Part shown: piece after piece, positions 45,557-54,319 of the stretch
How positions within the stretch are numbered: the stretch's first letter is position 1
How the letters are laid out: each line of letters opens with the position of its first letter
Source: JALZDI01 sp035557095
GTDB lineage: Bacteria > Actinomycetota > Actinomycetes > Propionibacteriales > Nocardioidaceae
DNA length: 64,000 nt
Assembly (NCBI GenBank): GCA_035557095.1
Contig: DATMEB010000071.1
Span: 1-64,000 of the forward strand
Direction: 5' to 3'
The notes under the pieces: generated by a model
The model's database searches: none
Told to the model about the DNA's origin: nothing
Seen by the model: only the letters and a program-made list of their open reading frames with translations
Translations under genes and position numbers: made by a program

Positions 45557-46321
45557 ATGGCCACTCTGGAGATCCGCGACCTGCACGTCACGGTCAACAC
45601 CGACGACGAGCCGAAGGAGATCCTTCGGGGCGTCGACCTGACGGTGAAGTCCGGAGAGACGCACGCGATCATGGGCCCCAACGGATCGGGCAAGTCCACG
45701 CTGGCCTACTCGATCGCGGGGCACCCGAAGTACACCATCACCCGCGGCACCGTCACGCTCGACGGCGTCGACGTGCTCGAGATGAGCGTCGACGAGCGAG
45801 CCCGCGCCGGCCTGTTCCTCGCGATGCAGTACCCCGTCGAGGTGCCCGGCGTGTCCGTGGCGAACTTCCTGCGCACGGCGAAGACCGCCGTCGAGGGTGA
45901 GGCACCCAAGCTGCGCACCTGGGTCAAGGACGTCAACGGCGCGATGGAGCGGATGTCGATGGACACCGCGTTCGCCCAGCGCAGCGTCAACGAGGGCTTC
46001 TCCGGCGGCGAGAAGAAGCGGCACGAGATCGTGCAGCTCGAGCTGCTCAACCCGAAGTTCGCGATCCTCGACGAGACCGACTCCGGCCTCGACATCGACG
46101 CGCTCAAGGTCGTCTCCGAGGGCGTCAACCGGTTCCGCGAGCAGGGTGACCGCGGCGTGCTGCTGATCACGCACTACACCCGCATCCTGCGCTACATCGA
46201 GCCCGACTTCGTGCACGTGTTCGTCGGCGGCCGGATCGCCGAGGAGGGCGGCGCGGAGCTCGCCGAGCAGCTCGAGGCCGAGGGCTACGACAAGTACGTC
46301 AAGGCGGCTGCTTCGCTGTGA
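45557..46321 (+). CDS. sufC: Fe-S assembly ATPase SufC
   Basis: 254-aa ABC-type ATPase driving conformational change of SufBD. Walker A 'GPNGSGKSTLAY', the SufC-specific 'FLAMQYPVEVPGVSVANFLR', signature 'FSGGEKKRHEIVQ' and Walker B 'FAILDETDSGLDIDAL' are present. The 56-base gap before it carries a direct repeat (45505-45525). The stop overlaps the sufS GTG. Confidence 0.97.
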   Translation: MATLEIRDLHVTVNTDDEPKEILRGVDLTVKSGETHAIMGPNGSGKSTLAYSIAGHPKYTITRGTVTLDGVDVLEMSVDERARAGLFLAMQYPVEVPGVSVANFLRTAKTAVEGEAPKLRTWVKDVNGAMERMSMDTAFAQRSVNEGFSGGEKKRHEIVQLELLNPKFAILDETDSGLDIDALKVVSEGVNRFREQGDRGVLLITHYTRILRYIEPDFVHVFVGGRIAEEGGAELAEQLEAEGYDKYVKAAASL

Positions 46322-47589
46322 CCACTCCAACCCAGCTGATCGACGCGTTCGACGTCGACAAGGTGCGGGCCGACTTCCCGATCCTGTCGCGTCGGCTCGC
46401 CGACGACCGGCCGCTGGTCTACCTCGACAGCGCCAACACGTCGCAGAAGCCGCGCCAGGTGCTCGACGTACTCGCCGAGCACTACAGCCAGCACAACGCC
46501 AACGTCGCGCGGGCCGTGCACCAGCTGGGCGCCGAGTCGACCGAGGCGTTCGAGGGTGCACGCGACAAGGTCGGCCGGTTCATCGGCGCGCCGCACCGCG
46601 ACGAGGTGGTGTTCGCGAAGAACTCCTCGGAGGCGCTGAACCTGGTCGCCAACGTGCTGGCCTGGTCACGCGGCAGCCACCGCGTCGGCGAGGGCGACGA
46701 GGTGCTCATCACCGAGATGGAGCACCACTCCAACATCGTGCCGTGGCAGCTGCTGACCGAGCGCACCGGCGCGCGGCTGCGCTGGTTCGGCCTCACCGAC
46801 GAGGGCCGGCTCGACCTGTCGAATATCGACGAGCTGATCACCGAGCGCACCAAGGTCGTCTCGCTGGTCTGGGTGTCGAACATGCTCGGGACCGTCAACC
46901 CCGTCGGCGAGATCGCCCGCCGGGCGCACGAGGTGGGCGCGCTCGTCGTCGTCGACGCCTCGCAGGCCGTGCCGCAGATGCCGGTCGACGTCGTCGAGCT
47001 CGGCGCCGACCTGGTCGCGTTCACCGGCCACAAGATGGTCGGTCCGACCGGCATCGGCGTGCTCTGGGGTCGTCGCGACCTGCTCGAGGAGCTGCCGCCG
47101 TTCCTGGGTGGTGGCGAGATGATCGAGACGGTCACGATGGAGCGCTCGACCTACGCGCCGCCGCCGGCGAAGTTCGAGGCCGGCACGCCGCCGATCGCGC
47201 AGGCGATCGGCCTGGGCGCGGCCGTCGACTACCTCTCGTCGCTGGGCATGCACAACGTGGCCGCGCACGAGCGCGCGATCACGGCGTACGCGCTGGAGCA
47301 GCTGACCGCGATCGACGGCCTGACCGTGCTGGGCCCCACCGAGGCGGTCGACCGCGGCGGGGCGATCAGCTTCGAGATCGACGGCATCCACCCGCACGAC
47401 GTGAGCCAGGTTCTGGACTCCCTCGGGATCGCGGTGCGTGCCGGGCACCACTGCGCGAAGCCGGCACACAAGCGGTTCGGCGTGCAGTCGTCGACACGGG
47501 CCAGCGGCTACCTCTACACCACGCAGGCGGAGATCGACGCGCTGGTGGAGGGCCTCCACTACACCAAGAAGTTCTTCCGGGTGGACTGA
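46318..47589 (+). CDS. sufS: Cysteine desulfurase SufS
   Basis: 423-aa PLP enzyme supplying sulfur from cysteine. Class-V aminotransferase features are 'LVYLDSANTSQKP', 'THEMEHHSN'-like 'ITEMEHHSNIVPWQ', 'VVDASQAVPQMPVD', PLP-lysine 'FTGHKMVGPTGIGVLWG' and the active cysteine in 'RAGHHCAKP'. GTG start inside the sufC stop. The stop overlaps sufU by one base, matching a SufS-SufU pair. Confidence 0.97.
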   Translation: MTTPTQLIDAFDVDKVRADFPILSRRLADDRPLVYLDSANTSQKPRQVLDVLAEHYSQHNANVARAVHQLGAESTEAFEGARDKVGRFIGAPHRDEVVFAKNSSEALNLVANVLAWSRGSHRVGEGDEVLITEMEHHSNIVPWQLLTERTGARLRWFGLTDEGRLDLSNIDELITERTKVVSLVWVSNMLGTVNPVGEIARRAHEVGALVVVDASQAVPQMPVDVVELGADLVAFTGHKMVGPTGIGVLWGRRDLLEELPPFLGGGEMIETVTMERSTYAPPPAKFEAGTPPIAQAIGLGAAVDYLSSLGMHNVAAHERAITAYALEQLTAIDGLTVLGPTEAVDRGGAISFEIDGIHPHDVSQVLDSLGIAVRAGHHCAKPAHKRFGVQSSTRASGYLYTTQAEIDALVEGLHYTKKFFRVD

Positions 47590-48080
47590 TGGATCTCGAC
47601 GCGCTGTACCAGGAGATCATCCTGGACCACTACAAGAACCCGCACCACACCGGGCTTCGTGAGCCGTACGGCGCCGAGGTCCACCACGTCAACCCGACCT
47701 GCGGCGACGAGCTGACCTTGCGGGTGCACATCGATGCCGCCGGCGAGACGCCGGTCGTCCAGGACGTCTCCTACGAGGCCGAGGGCTGCTCGATCTCGCA
47801 GGCGTCCGCCTCGGTGATGACCGACCTGGTGATCGGCAAGTCCCTGGACGAGGCGTTGGCGCTGCACCAGGAGTTCCTCGACCTCATGCAGGGCCGGGGC
47901 CAGGTGGAGCCCGACGAGGACCGGCTCGAGGACGGCATCGCCTTCGCCGGCGTGGCGAAGTTCCCGGCCCGGGTCAAGTGCGCCCTGCTCGCGTGGATGG
48001 CGTGGAAGGACGCCACCGCGCAGACGCTGGGACAGGACCAGACCACCGATTCCGCGGAGACACAGGAGAGCCTGCGATGA
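47589..48080 (+). CDS. sufU: Zinc-dependent sulfurtransferase SufU
   Basis: 163-aa IscU-like protein that accepts sulfur from SufS in Gram-positive Suf systems. The three conserved cysteines are present in 'NPTCGDEL', 'EGCSISQAS' and 'RVKCALLAW'; together with an Asp they bind zinc. Its stop and the next start overlap (ATGA). Confidence 0.96.
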   Translation: MDLDALYQEIILDHYKNPHHTGLREPYGAEVHHVNPTCGDELTLRVHIDAAGETPVVQDVSYEAEGCSISQASASVMTDLVIGKSLDEALALHQEFLDLMQGRGQVEPDEDRLEDGIAFAGVAKFPARVKCALLAWMAWKDATAQTLGQDQTTDSAETQESLR

Positions 48081-48436
48081 CAGATCTGCCAGAAGTCGAC
48101 CTCGGCGGCCCGCTGAATGGCCCACGGGCGGTTTCCGACGACGACGTGACCGAGGCGATGAAGGACGTCGTCGACCCCGAGCTGGGCATCAACGTCGTCG
48201 ACCTCGGCCTCGTCTACGGCGTCACGGTCGAGGAGGACCAGAGCGCGGTCATCGACATGACGCTGACGTCGGCCGCGTGCCCGCTCACCGATGTGATCGA
48301 GGACCAGACCCGGCAGGCGCTCGAAGGCCTGGTCAACGGCTTCCGCATCAACTGGGTCTGGATGCCCCCGTGGGGCCCGGACAAGATCACCGACGACGGG
48401 CGTGAGCAGCTGCGCGCCCTCGGGTTCAACGTCTGA
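48077..48436 (+). CDS. DUF59/MIP18 metal-sulfur cluster assembly factor (SufT-like)
   Basis: 119-aa DUF59 protein that helps mature Fe-S proteins. 'VVDPELGINVVDLGLVYGV', 'MTLTSAACPLTDVI' with the conserved cysteine, and 'WMPPWGPDKITDDGREQLRALGF' are family hallmarks; this branch is also called paaD-like. Last of the coupled suf genes; its stop overlaps the likely CTG start of the next gene. Confidence 0.93.
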   Translation: MTDLPEVDLGGPLNGPRAVSDDDVTEAMKDVVDPELGINVVDLGLVYGVTVEEDQSAVIDMTLTSAACPLTDVIEDQTRQALEGLVNGFRINWVWMPPWGPDKITDDGREQLRALGFNV

Positions 48437-49074
48437 GCGACGGCCGGCAGGTCGAGGTCGCGCCGCAGCGGCTCGCGGGCTGGCTCGACCGGTTCCGTGA
48501 ACGGCACGGTGACGTCGCGACGCGGCGATCCGACGGCGTCCTGCGGGTGACCGCGCCCGACGGCGCGACGGCGGCGTTCCTGCCTCCGTGGCCGTTCGAG
48601 GGCGCTGACCTGGCCGGGCTGGTCGAGCATGTGCTGCGACCGAGGACGGTGGCGCTCGTGCTCGTGCGCCGCGGCGGCTTCGCGATGGGTGTCGCGCACG
48701 GCGACACGCTCGTGGCCAGCAAGGTCGGCACCCGGCACGTCCAGGGCCGGACCAAGGCCGGCGGGTGGTCGCAGCAGCGCTACGCACGGCGTCGCGCCGC
48801 GCAGGCGGACACGGCGTTCGCCGCGGCCGCCGACGCAGCGGTCCGGGTGCTGCTACCGCGCGCATCCGACCTCGACGGGCTGGTCACCGGTGGCGACCGC
48901 GCCGCGGCGTCGTCGGTGCTGTCCGACCCGCGGCTGCGAGCACTGGCGAACCTGCCGCAGGCGCCGTTCCTCGCCGTACCCGACCCTCGGCGGCGGGTCC
49001 TCGAGGAGGCCGTACGCCGGAGCCGCGCGGTGCGCATCGAGGTCTTCGACCCCGACCTCGACGGCCGACCGTAG
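48433..49074 (+). CDS. acVLRF1-type peptidyl-tRNA hydrolase, probable CTG start
   Basis: 213-aa eRF1/Vms1-like release factor family protein of actinobacteria, proposed to act on peptidyl-tRNA in stalled ribosomes. The diagnostic segment is 'HVQGRTKAGGWSQQRYARRR', containing the catalytic-glutamine region. The first canonical start (GTG 48547) would remove about 38 residues of apparently conserved sequence (EVAPQRLAGWLDRFRERHG). The frame is open back to a stop at 48403, and its only start-like codon is CTG at 48433, which overlaps the DUF59 stop as CTGA, like the other overlaps here. Role inferred from family. Confidence 0.75.
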   Translation: MSDGRQVEVAPQRLAGWLDRFRERHGDVATRRSDGVLRVTAPDGATAAFLPPWPFEGADLAGLVEHVLRPRTVALVLVRRGGFAMGVAHGDTLVASKVGTRHVQGRTKAGGWSQQRYARRRAAQADTAFAAAADAAVRVLLPRASDLDGLVTGGDRAAASSVLSDPRLRALANLPQAPFLAVPDPRRRVLEEAVRRSRAVRIEVFDPDLDGRP

Positions 49075-49139
49075 ACTGACGCGGCGCCGTGCGCCGCCCT
49101 TCTGTCCGCACCGTCACACCCACCTGGAGCCCGTCCCCG

Positions 49140-50738
49140 ATGATCACCGCGCACGCGCTGGAGCTCCGCGCCGGAGCACGGCTGCTGATGGACGACGCGT
49201 CGTTCCGGGTGGCACCGGGCGACAAGGTCGGCCTGGTCGGCCGCAACGGCGCGGGCAAGACCACGCTGACGAAGGTGCTCGCCGGCGAGGCGCAGCCCGC
49301 CGGCGGATCGGTGACGCGTTCGGGGTCGGTGGGATACCTGCCGCAGGACCCGCGCACCGGCGACCTCCAGGTCACCGCCCGGGACCGCATCCTGTCCGCG
49401 CGCGGCCTGGACGAGGTCGTGCGCCGGCTGCGCTCCGCGGAGCAGGAGATGGGGTCGTCGGACGCCGACGCGGCGAGCAGGGCGATGTCGCGCTACACGC
49501 GCGCCGACGCCGAGCTGCACGCCGGGGGCGGGTACGCCGCGGAGTCGGAAGCCGCCACGATCGCGGCCAGCCTCGGGCTTCCCGACCGGGTGCTCGGCCA
49601 GCGGATCGGGACGCTGTCCGGCGGCCAGCGTCGCCGGGTGGAGCTGGCGCGAATCCTGTTCTCCGGCGCGGAGACGCTGCTGCTGGACGAGCCCACCAAC
49701 CACCTCGACGCCGACTCGATCGGCTGGCTGCGCGAGTTCCTGCGCACCCACAAGGGCGGCCTGGTGGTGATCAGCCACGACGTCGCGCTGTTGGACACCA
49801 CGGTCAACAAGGTGCTGCACCTCGACGCCAACCGGGCGGCCGTCGACGTCTACAACGTGGGCTGGAAGGCCTACGTCGAGCAGCGGGAGACCGACGAGCG
49901 GCGCCGCCGGCGCGAGCGGCAGAACGCCGAGCGCAAGGCGTCCGCGCTGACCGAGCAGGCCAACAAGATGCGCGCCAAGGCCACGAAGGCCAGCGCCGCG
50001 CAGAGCATGCTCAAGAGGGCCGACCGGCTGACCGCCGGCCTGGAGACCGAACGTCGCGCGGACCGGGTGGCGAAGATCGCGTTCCCCGCACCCGCGTCGT
50101 GCGGGAAGACACCGCTGACCGCCGAAGGGCTGTCGAAGTCGTACGGCTCGCTGGAGGTCTTCACCGACGTCGACCTTGCGATCGACCGCGGCAGCCGTGT
50201 CGTCGTACTCGGGCTCAACGGGGCCGGCAAGACGACGCTGCTACGCATTCTCGCCGGCCTCGACAAGGGCGACACCGGCAGCGTGCTGCCGGGGCACGGC
50301 CTCAAGCTCGGCTACTACGCGCAGGAGCACGAGACGCTCGACGTGGACCGCACCGTGCTGGAGAACATGCAGAGCGCGGCGCCGGAGCTGACCGACACCC
50401 AGGCCCGCAGCGTCCTCGGGTCGTTCCTGTTCACCGGCGACGACGGGCACAAGCCCGCCTCGGTGCTCTCCGGTGGGGAGAAGACACGGCTGGCCCTGGC
50501 GACGCTGGTGGTGTCGGCGGCGAACGTACTGCTGCTCGACGAGCCCACCAACAACCTCGACCCCGCCTCCCGCGAGGAGGTGCTGGGCGCGATCCGCACG
50601 TACCAGGGGGCGATCGTGCTGGTCACCCACGACGAGGGCGCGGTCGAGGCGCTCGAGCCCGACCGGGTGCTGCTGCTTCCCGACGGCGACGAGGACCTCT
50701 GGAACGCCGGCTACCTCGACCTGGTCGCGCTGGCCTGA
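49140..50738 (+). CDS. ABC-F family ATP-binding protein
   Basis: 532-aa soluble tandem ABC ATPase of the ABC-F group, which acts on ribosomes in translation control or antibiotic protection rather than transport. Two nucleotide domains have Walker A GRNGAGKTT and GLNGAGKTT, signatures 'LSGGQRRRVEL' and 'LSGGEKTRLAL', and 'DEPTNHLD'/'DEPTNNLD'. They are joined by a charged helical linker rich in Arg/Glu/Lys. The start at ATG 49140 matches the ABC-F N-terminus. An Rv1473-like gene occupies the same relative place in M. tuberculosis (from memory). Confidence 0.92.
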   Translation: MITAHALELRAGARLLMDDASFRVAPGDKVGLVGRNGAGKTTLTKVLAGEAQPAGGSVTRSGSVGYLPQDPRTGDLQVTARDRILSARGLDEVVRRLRSAEQEMGSSDADAASRAMSRYTRADAELHAGGGYAAESEAATIAASLGLPDRVLGQRIGTLSGGQRRRVELARILFSGAETLLLDEPTNHLDADSIGWLREFLRTHKGGLVVISHDVALLDTTVNKVLHLDANRAAVDVYNVGWKAYVEQRETDERRRRRERQNAERKASALTEQANKMRAKATKASAAQSMLKRADRLTAGLETERRADRVAKIAFPAPASCGKTPLTAEGLSKSYGSLEVFTDVDLAIDRGSRVVVLGLNGAGKTTLLRILAGLDKGDTGSVLPGHGLKLGYYAQEHETLDVDRTVLENMQSAAPELTDTQARSVLGSFLFTGDDGHKPASVLSGGEKTRLALATLVVSAANVLLLDEPTNNLDPASREEVLGAIRTYQGAIVLVTHDEGAVEALEPDRVLLLPDGDEDLWNAGYLDLVALA

Positions 50739-50750
50739 CGCACGCGACCG

Positions 50751-50765
50751 TAGGCTCGCGGGCTA
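50751..50765 (+). promoter_or_regulatory. Probable short-leader promoter of the enoyl-CoA hydratase gene
   Basis: TAGGCT (50751-50756) is eight bases before the ATG, with no ribosome binding site. Confidence 0.45.
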
Positions 50766-51559
50766 TGGAGCAGACCGACCAGCTCACCGACGCCGGCGTG
50801 CGCCTGGAGGTCGACGGCGCCGTCGCCACGGTGGTCCTCGACCGTCCGGACAAGCGCAACGCCCAGACCCCGTCGATGTGGGACGCACTCGCCGGGATCG
50901 GCGAGAGCCTCGACCCGGCCGTGCGGGTGGTGATCCTGCGCGGTGAGGGACCGTCGTTCTCCGCCGGCCTCGACCGGCGGATGTTCACCCCCGAGGGGAT
51001 ACCGGGGGAGGGCTCGCTGTTCGACCTGACCCGGCTCGACGACGAGGCGCTGGCGGCGCAGATCGAGGAGTACCAGCGGGCGTTCACCTGGTGGCGCCGA
51101 CCGGACGTCGTCACGGTCGCGGCGGTGCAGGGGCACGCCGTCGGCGCCGGGTTCCAGCTGGCCCTGGCCTGCGACCTGCGGGTGCTCGCCGAGGACGCCC
51201 AGCTGGCGATGCTGGAGCCCAGCCTGGGGCTGGTCCCCGACCTGGGCGGCACCAAGCCGCTGGTGGAGCTCGTCGGGTACGCCCGCGCGCTGGAGATCTG
51301 CGCGACCGGCCGCCGCGTCGACGCCGCCGAGGCGGCCGAGCTCGGGCTCGCCACCATCGTCGTGCCCAACGCCGACCTCGCCGGGGCGGTCGCCGATCTC
51401 ACCGACGCCCTGGCCGCCCCGCCGCACGGCGCCGTGACCGGCACCAAGCGACTCCTGCAGGGCGCCGCCGACCGCGGGTACGACGCCCAGCGGGCGGCCG
51501 AGCGTGCCGAGCAGGTCGCCCGTCTGCGCGAGCTCGCCGAGGGCCTGACGACCTCCTGA
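50765..51559 (+). CDS. Enoyl-CoA hydratase/isomerase family protein
   Basis: 264-aa crotonase-fold enzyme acting on a CoA thioester. The oxyanion-hole motifs 'LRGEGPSFSAGLDRR' and 'AVQGHAVGAGFQLALACDLR' are present, and a glutamate lies at the usual first catalytic position ('AMLEPSLGLVPDLGG'); the second catalytic position is less clear, so hydratase versus other crotonase chemistry is open. The echA12-like position next to an ABC-F gene mirrors M. tuberculosis (from memory). A direct repeat TGAGCGCCCC follows the stop. Confidence 0.88.
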   Translation: MEQTDQLTDAGVRLEVDGAVATVVLDRPDKRNAQTPSMWDALAGIGESLDPAVRVVILRGEGPSFSAGLDRRMFTPEGIPGEGSLFDLTRLDDEALAAQIEEYQRAFTWWRRPDVVTVAAVQGHAVGAGFQLALACDLRVLAEDAQLAMLEPSLGLVPDLGGTKPLVELVGYARALEICATGRRVDAAEAAELGLATIVVPNADLAGAVADLTDALAAPPHGAVTGTKRLLQGAADRGYDAQRAAERAEQVARLRELAEGLTTS

Positions 51560-51621
51560 GCGCCCCTTGAGCGCCCCCTGACCAGGAACAAAACGTCGGT
51601 GCCGCCTGTTGTCATTGCGTG

Positions 51622-53499
51622 ATGAACCCGTCCCCGGGCGCCCAGTGGCGCGTGCTCCGGTCCTTCCGTGATGAGGACCTGACCTCGCACGGGCTGACCC
51701 GGGGCACGCTGCGGCGGGTGGCCGCGTTCGCCCGGCCCTACACCGGCATCATCGTGTTCTTCCTCGTGGTCGTCGTCGTGGACGCGCTGCTGGTCGTGGC
51801 CAGCCCGCTGCTGTTCAAGACGATCATCGACGACGGCGTCAGCAAGGGCGACTCCGCGCTGGTGACCTGGCTGGCGCTGCTGGTGGCGCTGATCGCGTTC
51901 GCCGAGGCGGGGCTGACGCTCGCGCAGCGCTACTTCTCCGCGCGTATCGGCGAGGGACTGATCTACGACCTGCGCTCGCGGGTGTTCAGCCACGTGCAGC
52001 GGATGCCGCTGGCGTTCTTCACCCGCACGCAGACCGGGGCCCTGGTGCAGCGGCTCAACAGCGACGTGATGGGTGCGCAGCGGGCGTTCACGTCGACGCT
52101 TTCCGGGGTCGTGTCCAACCTGATCAGCGTGGTGATGGTCACGGTGGCGATGCTGGTGCTGTCCTGGCAGATCACCCTGCTGGCGTTCCTCATGGTCCCG
52201 CTGTTCCTGTTCCCGGCCCGCTGGGCGGGCCGCCGGCTGGCAGGCCTCACCCGCGAGCAGATGCAGGTCAACGCCGAGCTGTCCACCTCGATGACCGAGC
52301 GGTTCAACGTGGGCGGCGCGATGCTGGTCAAGCTCTTCGGTCGCGCCGACGACGAGGACCGGGAGTTCACCGACAAGGCCGACGAGGTCCGGGTCCTCGG
52401 CATCAGGATCGCGATGAGCAGCCGCATCTTCTTCAGCGCCCTGACCCTGGTCGCGGCGCTGGCGACCGCGCTCGTCTACGGCGTGGGGGGCCACCTGGCC
52501 ATCGCGGGCACGGTGTCGGTCGGCACGCTGGTCGCGCTCGCGGCGCTGATGGGCCGGCTGTATGGCCCGCTGACCGCGCTGTCCAACGTGCACATCGACG
52601 TGATGACCGCGCTGGTCAGCTTCGAGCGCGTCTTCGAGGTGCTCGACCTAGAGCCGATGATCCGAGAGCGTCCCGACGCCGTCGACGTCTCGCGGCAGGC
52701 CGCCGCGCTCGAGTTCGACCGGGTGTCGTTCGCCTACCCCACCGCCGAGCAGGTGTCGCTGGCGAGCCTGGAGTCCGTGGCTCGGCTCGACAACGGACTC
52801 GGCGCCGGCGACGTGCTCACCGACGTGTCCTTCCGCGCCGAGCCCGGTCAGCTGGTGGCGCTGGTAGGGCCGTCGGGTGCCGGCAAGACCACGATCACCA
52901 ACCTGGTGACCCGGCTGTACGACGTGGGGTCGGGCACCGTCCGCGTCGACGGCCACGACGTGCGCGACGTGACCCTGGAGTCGTTGCACGCCGCGGTCGG
53001 ATACGTCACCCAGGACGCCCACCTTTTCCACGACACGATCCGCAGCAACCTGCGTTACGCCAAGCCGGGCGCCGCCGACGCGGAGATCGTGGCCGCGCTG
53101 CAGGCAGCGCAGATCTGGCGGCTGGTGCAGACTCTGCCCGACGGCCTCGACACCGTCGTCGGCGACCGCGGCTACCGCCTGTCCGGCGGCGAGCGCCAGC
53201 GGCTCGCGATCGCACGGCTGCTGCTGAAGGCGCCGCACATCGTCGTCCTCGACGAGGCGACCGCGCACCTCGACTCCGAGTCCGAGGTCGCTGTCCACCA
53301 GGCGCTCGACTCCGCGCTCGAGGGCCGCACCTCACTGGTGATCGCCCACCGGCTCTCCACCGTCCGCAACGCCGACCAGATCCTGGTCGTCGACCAGGGC
53401 CGGATCGTCGAGCGCGGCACCCACGACGAGCTGCTGGTCGCGGGCGGCCTCTACGCCGACCTCTACCGCACCCAGTTCGCCCCGGCCGCGTTGAGCTGA
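51622..53499 (+). CDS. ABC exporter, fused membrane and ATPase domains
   Basis: 625-aa half-transporter that should work as a dimer. Six hydrophobic helices (about residues 30-330; 'FARPYTGIIVFFLVVVVVDALLV') precede a nucleotide-binding domain with Walker A 'GPSGAGKTTI', Q-loop 'GYVTQDAHLF', signature 'LSGGERQRLAIAR', Walker B 'IVVLDEATAHLD' and H-loop 'VIAHRLSTV'. ATG 51622 is preferred over the adjacent GTG at 51619. Multidrug/lipid exporter-like; substrate unknown and no partner beside it. Confidence 0.92.
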   Translation: MNPSPGAQWRVLRSFRDEDLTSHGLTRGTLRRVAAFARPYTGIIVFFLVVVVVDALLVVASPLLFKTIIDDGVSKGDSALVTWLALLVALIAFAEAGLTLAQRYFSARIGEGLIYDLRSRVFSHVQRMPLAFFTRTQTGALVQRLNSDVMGAQRAFTSTLSGVVSNLISVVMVTVAMLVLSWQITLLAFLMVPLFLFPARWAGRRLAGLTREQMQVNAELSTSMTERFNVGGAMLVKLFGRADDEDREFTDKADEVRVLGIRIAMSSRIFFSALTLVAALATALVYGVGGHLAIAGTVSVGTLVALAALMGRLYGPLTALSNVHIDVMTALVSFERVFEVLDLEPMIRERPDAVDVSRQAAALEFDRVSFAYPTAEQVSLASLESVARLDNGLGAGDVLTDVSFRAEPGQLVALVGPSGAGKTTITNLVTRLYDVGSGTVRVDGHDVRDVTLESLHAAVGYVTQDAHLFHDTIRSNLRYAKPGAADAEIVAALQAAQIWRLVQTLPDGLDTVVGDRGYRLSGGERQRLAIARLLLKAPHIVVLDEATAHLDSESEVAVHQALDSALEGRTSLVIAHRLSTVRNADQILVVDQGRIVERGTHDELLVAGGLYADLYRTQFAPAALS

Positions 53500-53536
53500 G
53501 CCTCCGCCGGCGTCATGACCGGGCGAGGGCGGTCGG

Positions 53537-54319
53537 ATGAACAATGCGACAGTGGGGCCCATGGCTACCGCAACCGAGCAGGCGCAGGGATGGCTGAACG
53601 AGGCCGAGCGGGTGACCGTTCTCACCGGCGCCGGGATCTCCACCAGCTCCGGCATCCCAGACTTCCGCGGCCCGCAGGGCGTGTGGACGAAGGACCCCAG
53701 CGCGCAGCAGCTGTTCACGCTGCAGAACTACATGGCCGACGCGGAGGTGCGTGAGCGGGCCTGGGGGGACCGGCGCGACAACGCGGGCTGGACCGCGCAG
53801 CCGACTGCCGGCCACCGTGCCCTGGTCGACCTGGAACGGTCGGGTCGGCTCCGGGCGCTCGTCACGCAGAACATCGACGGCCTGCACCAGGCCGCCGGGA
53901 ACGCACCGGACTCCGTGCTGGAGGTCCACGGGTCGCAGTGGACGGTGGTGTGCACGTCCTGCGACGACCGCACGCCCACGCCGGAGGTGCTGAAGAGGGT
54001 GGACGCGGGCGAGGCGGACCCGGCGTGCCTGAGCTGCGGCGGAATCCTCAAGACCGCGACGATCATGTTCGGCCAGGCGCTCGACGAGCAGGTGATGGAC
54101 GCCGCGATCGACGCCGCCCGCGACTGTGACGTGTTCCTCGCGGTGGGCACCTCGCTGCAGGTCTATCCCGTCGCGGGCCTGGTCGACCTCGCGCAGGGGG
54201 CGGGCGCCCAGCTGGTGGTGGTCAACGCCGAGCCGACCCCGTACGACCGGGACGCGCACGCGGTGTTCCGCGACCGGATCGACGAGGTGCTGCCCAGCCT
54301 GGTCAGCGCTGCCGGCTGA
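53537..54319 (+). CDS. NAD-dependent protein deacylase, sirtuin (Sir2) family
   Basis: 260-aa NAD+-consuming deacylase. 'LTGAGISTSSGIPDFRGPQGVW' forms the NAD site, 'VTQNIDGLHQAAG' and 'EVHGSQ' carry the catalytic His, the zinc site has two CxxC pairs (CTSCDDRT and CLSCGG), and 'AVGTSLQVYPVAGL' follows. ATG at 53537 is preceded by GAGGGCGG; ATG 53561 is an alternative. Its 3' end overlaps the convergent GH15 gene by 17 bases. Confidence 0.94.
   Translation: MNNATVGPMATATEQAQGWLNEAERVTVLTGAGISTSSGIPDFRGPQGVWTKDPSAQQLFTLQNYMADAEVRERAWGDRRDNAGWTAQPTAGHRALVDLERSGRLRALVTQNIDGLHQAAGNAPDSVLEVHGSQWTVVCTSCDDRTPTPEVLKRVDAGEADPACLSCGGILKTATIMFGQALDEQVMDAAIDAARDCDVFLAVGTSLQVYPVAGLVDLAQGAGAQLVVVNAEPTPYDRDAHAVFRDRIDEVLPSLVSAAG

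Noticed and set aside
48629..50764. Very long frame leading into the enoyl-CoA hydratase, apparently a fusion
   Set aside because: The upstream part is out-of-frame shadow of acVLRF1 and the ABC-F gene; crotonase homology starts at ATG 50765.
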